Source: Trueperella bialowiezensis
Lineage (GTDB): Bacteria; Actinomycetota; Actinomycetes; Actinomycetales; Actinomycetaceae
NCBI RefSeq assembly: GCF_900637955.1
Contig: NZ_LR134476.1
Coordinates: 744,001-808,000 of the forward strand
Direction: 5' to 3'
Length of the DNA stretch: 64,000 bases
Positions 62,631 to 64,000 of this stretch are shown here, one piece after another; position 1 is the first letter of the stretch, and every line of letters begins with the position of its first letter. The notes beneath the pieces are model-generated. The model saw nothing but the letters and a program-made list of their open reading frames with translations, made no database searches and was not told the origin of the DNA. A program made the translations under genes and the position numbers.

Positions 62631-63929
62631 CTAGGCCTGGGCACGCAACACCGTGAACTTCGGGTTGCGGGCCACTTGCTCGACGTTGGCGAAGCGCGCC
62701 TCCACCTCTGGCCGGTAGCGCAGATGGTTGTTGTGCACCATGAAAAGCAGGCCGCCGGGCGCGAGGAGTCGCCGCGCGGCATCCAGCAGACCGTGCACCA
62801 ACGTGGCATCAATAGCATTGCCCGCATGGAAGGGCGGATTCAGCAGAACTGCGTGCGCGCTCGCTTCCGGTTCTTGGCCGGCCGCATCGTCCCACGTCAC
62901 CCGAGCACGCCCAGCATCCACAAACTCACGCAAGGTCAACGACGCCGATACCACGGCATCCGCATGTGAATCGGTGGCCAACACGTGAGCGGCTGGCAAC
63001 GCATCGAGCACCGCGAGCGCTACCGAGCCGTTACCGCAACCGAGATCGACGACGTTGAAAGCACTCAAGCCTGAATTTCCCAACGCCGAGTCCTCCGGCC
63101 GTTCCCAAGAATCCCACGGATTACTCGCTGCCCGATGGTCGCGTACTGCGGCCTCAAGTTCAGGCAGTGCTGCATCGACGAGCAGCCGCCCGCCATGATC
63201 TTCGGTAGCGCCGCTAAACACTCCACCTACGCCAAAGATCGGACCGGCGTCAGCGTTTCCGACAGCGGGAGCATAGGTGCGGCCGGTCGGTTTACCGCCC
63301 GCGACGAGTGCGCGGAACTTGCCACGGCCCCTGCTCGCCCGCACGTCAGAAAAGTACTCGGCAAGCGTGGCGTTATGACCACGATCCATGTGTTTGTTGT
63401 TCGCGCCGAGTACGAGGACGGCAGACTGATCCGGCTCGGAAGCGCCGGTAGTCTCACCGCTCGGGGTTCGGCTTGCGGCGGCACCAGCCACCGCGGCGGC
63501 AAGATAGGCCACCTCCTCGAGGGACTTTGGAGTATGGCCAAGGGCCAGGTCAATGCCTGGTGCGCTGTCGGCAGGTTCGCCGAGCTCACTACTTGCGGTC
63601 TCGCCGAGCTCACTACCAGCAGGATTGCCGGCGTTCGCCCCGGCGCGCTCACCCGCAAGCGTCTCAGCGAAGAAATCTCCGAGGCGTAGCGGCCCGTCAA
63701 CACCCGCCACACGCACATTGTCAGCACCGGCCTGGTCGGCGATCTGCCGCGCAGCCCGCGCCTGGTCGATGGTTCGCGAGCCGACCAACACGGCGTCGAC
63801 GCCATCCCACGACAGCACGGACCTTAGCAACGCACCGTGTGGGTCGTCGATGATAGCCACCCGCGCGGGCCGGGGCACCTCGTGTCGTGCGACGTCCAAA
63901 ATTAACTGGTCCAAGGTTGAAATATTCAC
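62631..63929 (-). CDS. Class I SAM methyltransferase, RsmC/RlmG-like
   Basis: 432 residues from the GTG at 63929 with AGGAGG upstream. The C-terminal half (about 220-432) is the methyltransferase small domain: VVDLGCGNGSVALAVL near residue 290 and the catalytic NPPFH motif near 365 (LLNPPFHAGNAIDATLVHGLLDAARRLL). It methylates guanine in 16S or 23S rRNA in known relatives. The N-terminal half is the degenerate partner domain as in RsmC/RlmG. The linker at about 100-125 is rich in Gly/Ser/Glu with repeated SELGE motifs and looks unstructured. The last 71 bases of the window hold only the upstream region of this gene, with a doubled TTTGTCCAC motif. Confidence 0.9.
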   Translation of the reverse strand: MNISTLDQLILDVARHEVPRPARVAIIDDPHGALLRSVLSWDGVDAVLVGSRTIDQARAARQIADQAGADNVRVAGVDGPLRLGDFFAETLAGERAGANAGNPAGSELGETASSELGEPADSAPGIDLALGHTPKSLEEVAYLAAAVAGAAASRTPSGETTGASEPDQSAVLVLGANNKHMDRGHNATLAEYFSDVRASRGRGKFRALVAGGKPTGRTYAPAVGNADAGPIFGVGGVFSGATEDHGGRLLVDAALPELEAAVRDHRAASNPWDSWERPEDSALGNSGLSAFNVVDLGCGNGSVALAVLDALPAAHVLATDSHADAVVSASLTLREFVDAGRARVTWDDAAGQEPEASAHAVLLNPPFHAGNAIDATLVHGLLDAARRLLAPGGLLFMVHNNHLRYRPEVEARFANVEQVARNPKFTVLRAQA

Positions 63930-64000
63930 GGAGCCTCCTGTTTAACCCCACGTGTGCCTTTGTCCACGCACGCTTCTTTGTCCACACGCGCGTTTATGAT

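Overview
The window looks like chromosome of a GC-rich Gram-positive actinobacterium. Evidence is the high GC content, the frequent GTG starts, GG-rich ribosome binding sites, and a gene backbone that follows the mycobacterial Rv1002c-Rv1026 neighbourhood: ppx, DUF501, ftsB/divIC, eno, mfd, pth, rplY, prs, glmU, ispE, rsmA, an rpf-like gene, tatD, metG, rsmI and a protein mannosyltransferase gene. Sortase-built pili and the general gene style suggest Actinomycetaceae (Trueperella/Arcanobacterium-like). That family assignment is inference.

Left end (1-10.3 kb): an ABC-2 type exporter pair, then a minus-strand block. Read in its own direction the block starts with a sortase-assembled pilus locus (tip adhesin with a von Willebrand A domain, LPLTG backbone pilin, class C sortase) and continues into a PIG-L deacetylase / ATP-grasp ligase / membrane glycosyltransferase set that looks like a surface-glycan pathway. 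The tip adhesin gene is split by a one-base frameshift exactly at a run of seven G.

10.5-23 kb: tRNA-Leu(TAA), nhaA, then the minus-strand housekeeping series ppx, DUF501, ftsB-like, eno, mfd, pth, rplY. An AT-richer DUF3800 gene with a flanking inverted repeat interrupts it between eno and mfd.

23-29.4 kb: an AT-richer insertion carrying a LysR regulator divergent from a tightly packed operon for CoA-transferase subunits A and B, thiolase, a short-chain fatty acid permease and an amidase. It looks like acquired uptake and activation of a short acyl acid.

29.4-43.7 kb: prs, an unusually short glmU, tRNA-Gln(TTG), TetR plus ABC exporter, MarR, ABC-F ATPase, ispE, rsmA, a G5/DUF348 cell-wall hydrolase, tatD and metG.

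43.7-51.5 kb: a nicotinamidase-like enzyme with a long acidic tail, rsmI, a 36-residue ORF with a structured leader and its own terminator, a zincin-like metallopeptidase, an SDR, an aldehyde dehydrogenase and the mannosyltransferase.

51.5-57.2 kb: an AT-richer minus-strand cassette coding for a small secreted protein, two lipoproteins, a membrane-fusion protein with a peptidoglycan-binding domain, and a MacB-type ABC ATPase and permease. This is the best candidate for an undescribed export or self-protection system.

57.5-64 kb: a PLP-dependent sulfhydrylase, a DsrE-like protein, an M20 amidohydrolase with a DHA2-type MFS transporter, a strong terminator, and an RsmC/RlmG-like methyltransferase.

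Two families of short intergenic repeats occur: family A (about 70-75 bp, three copies) and family B (about 88 bp, two copies).
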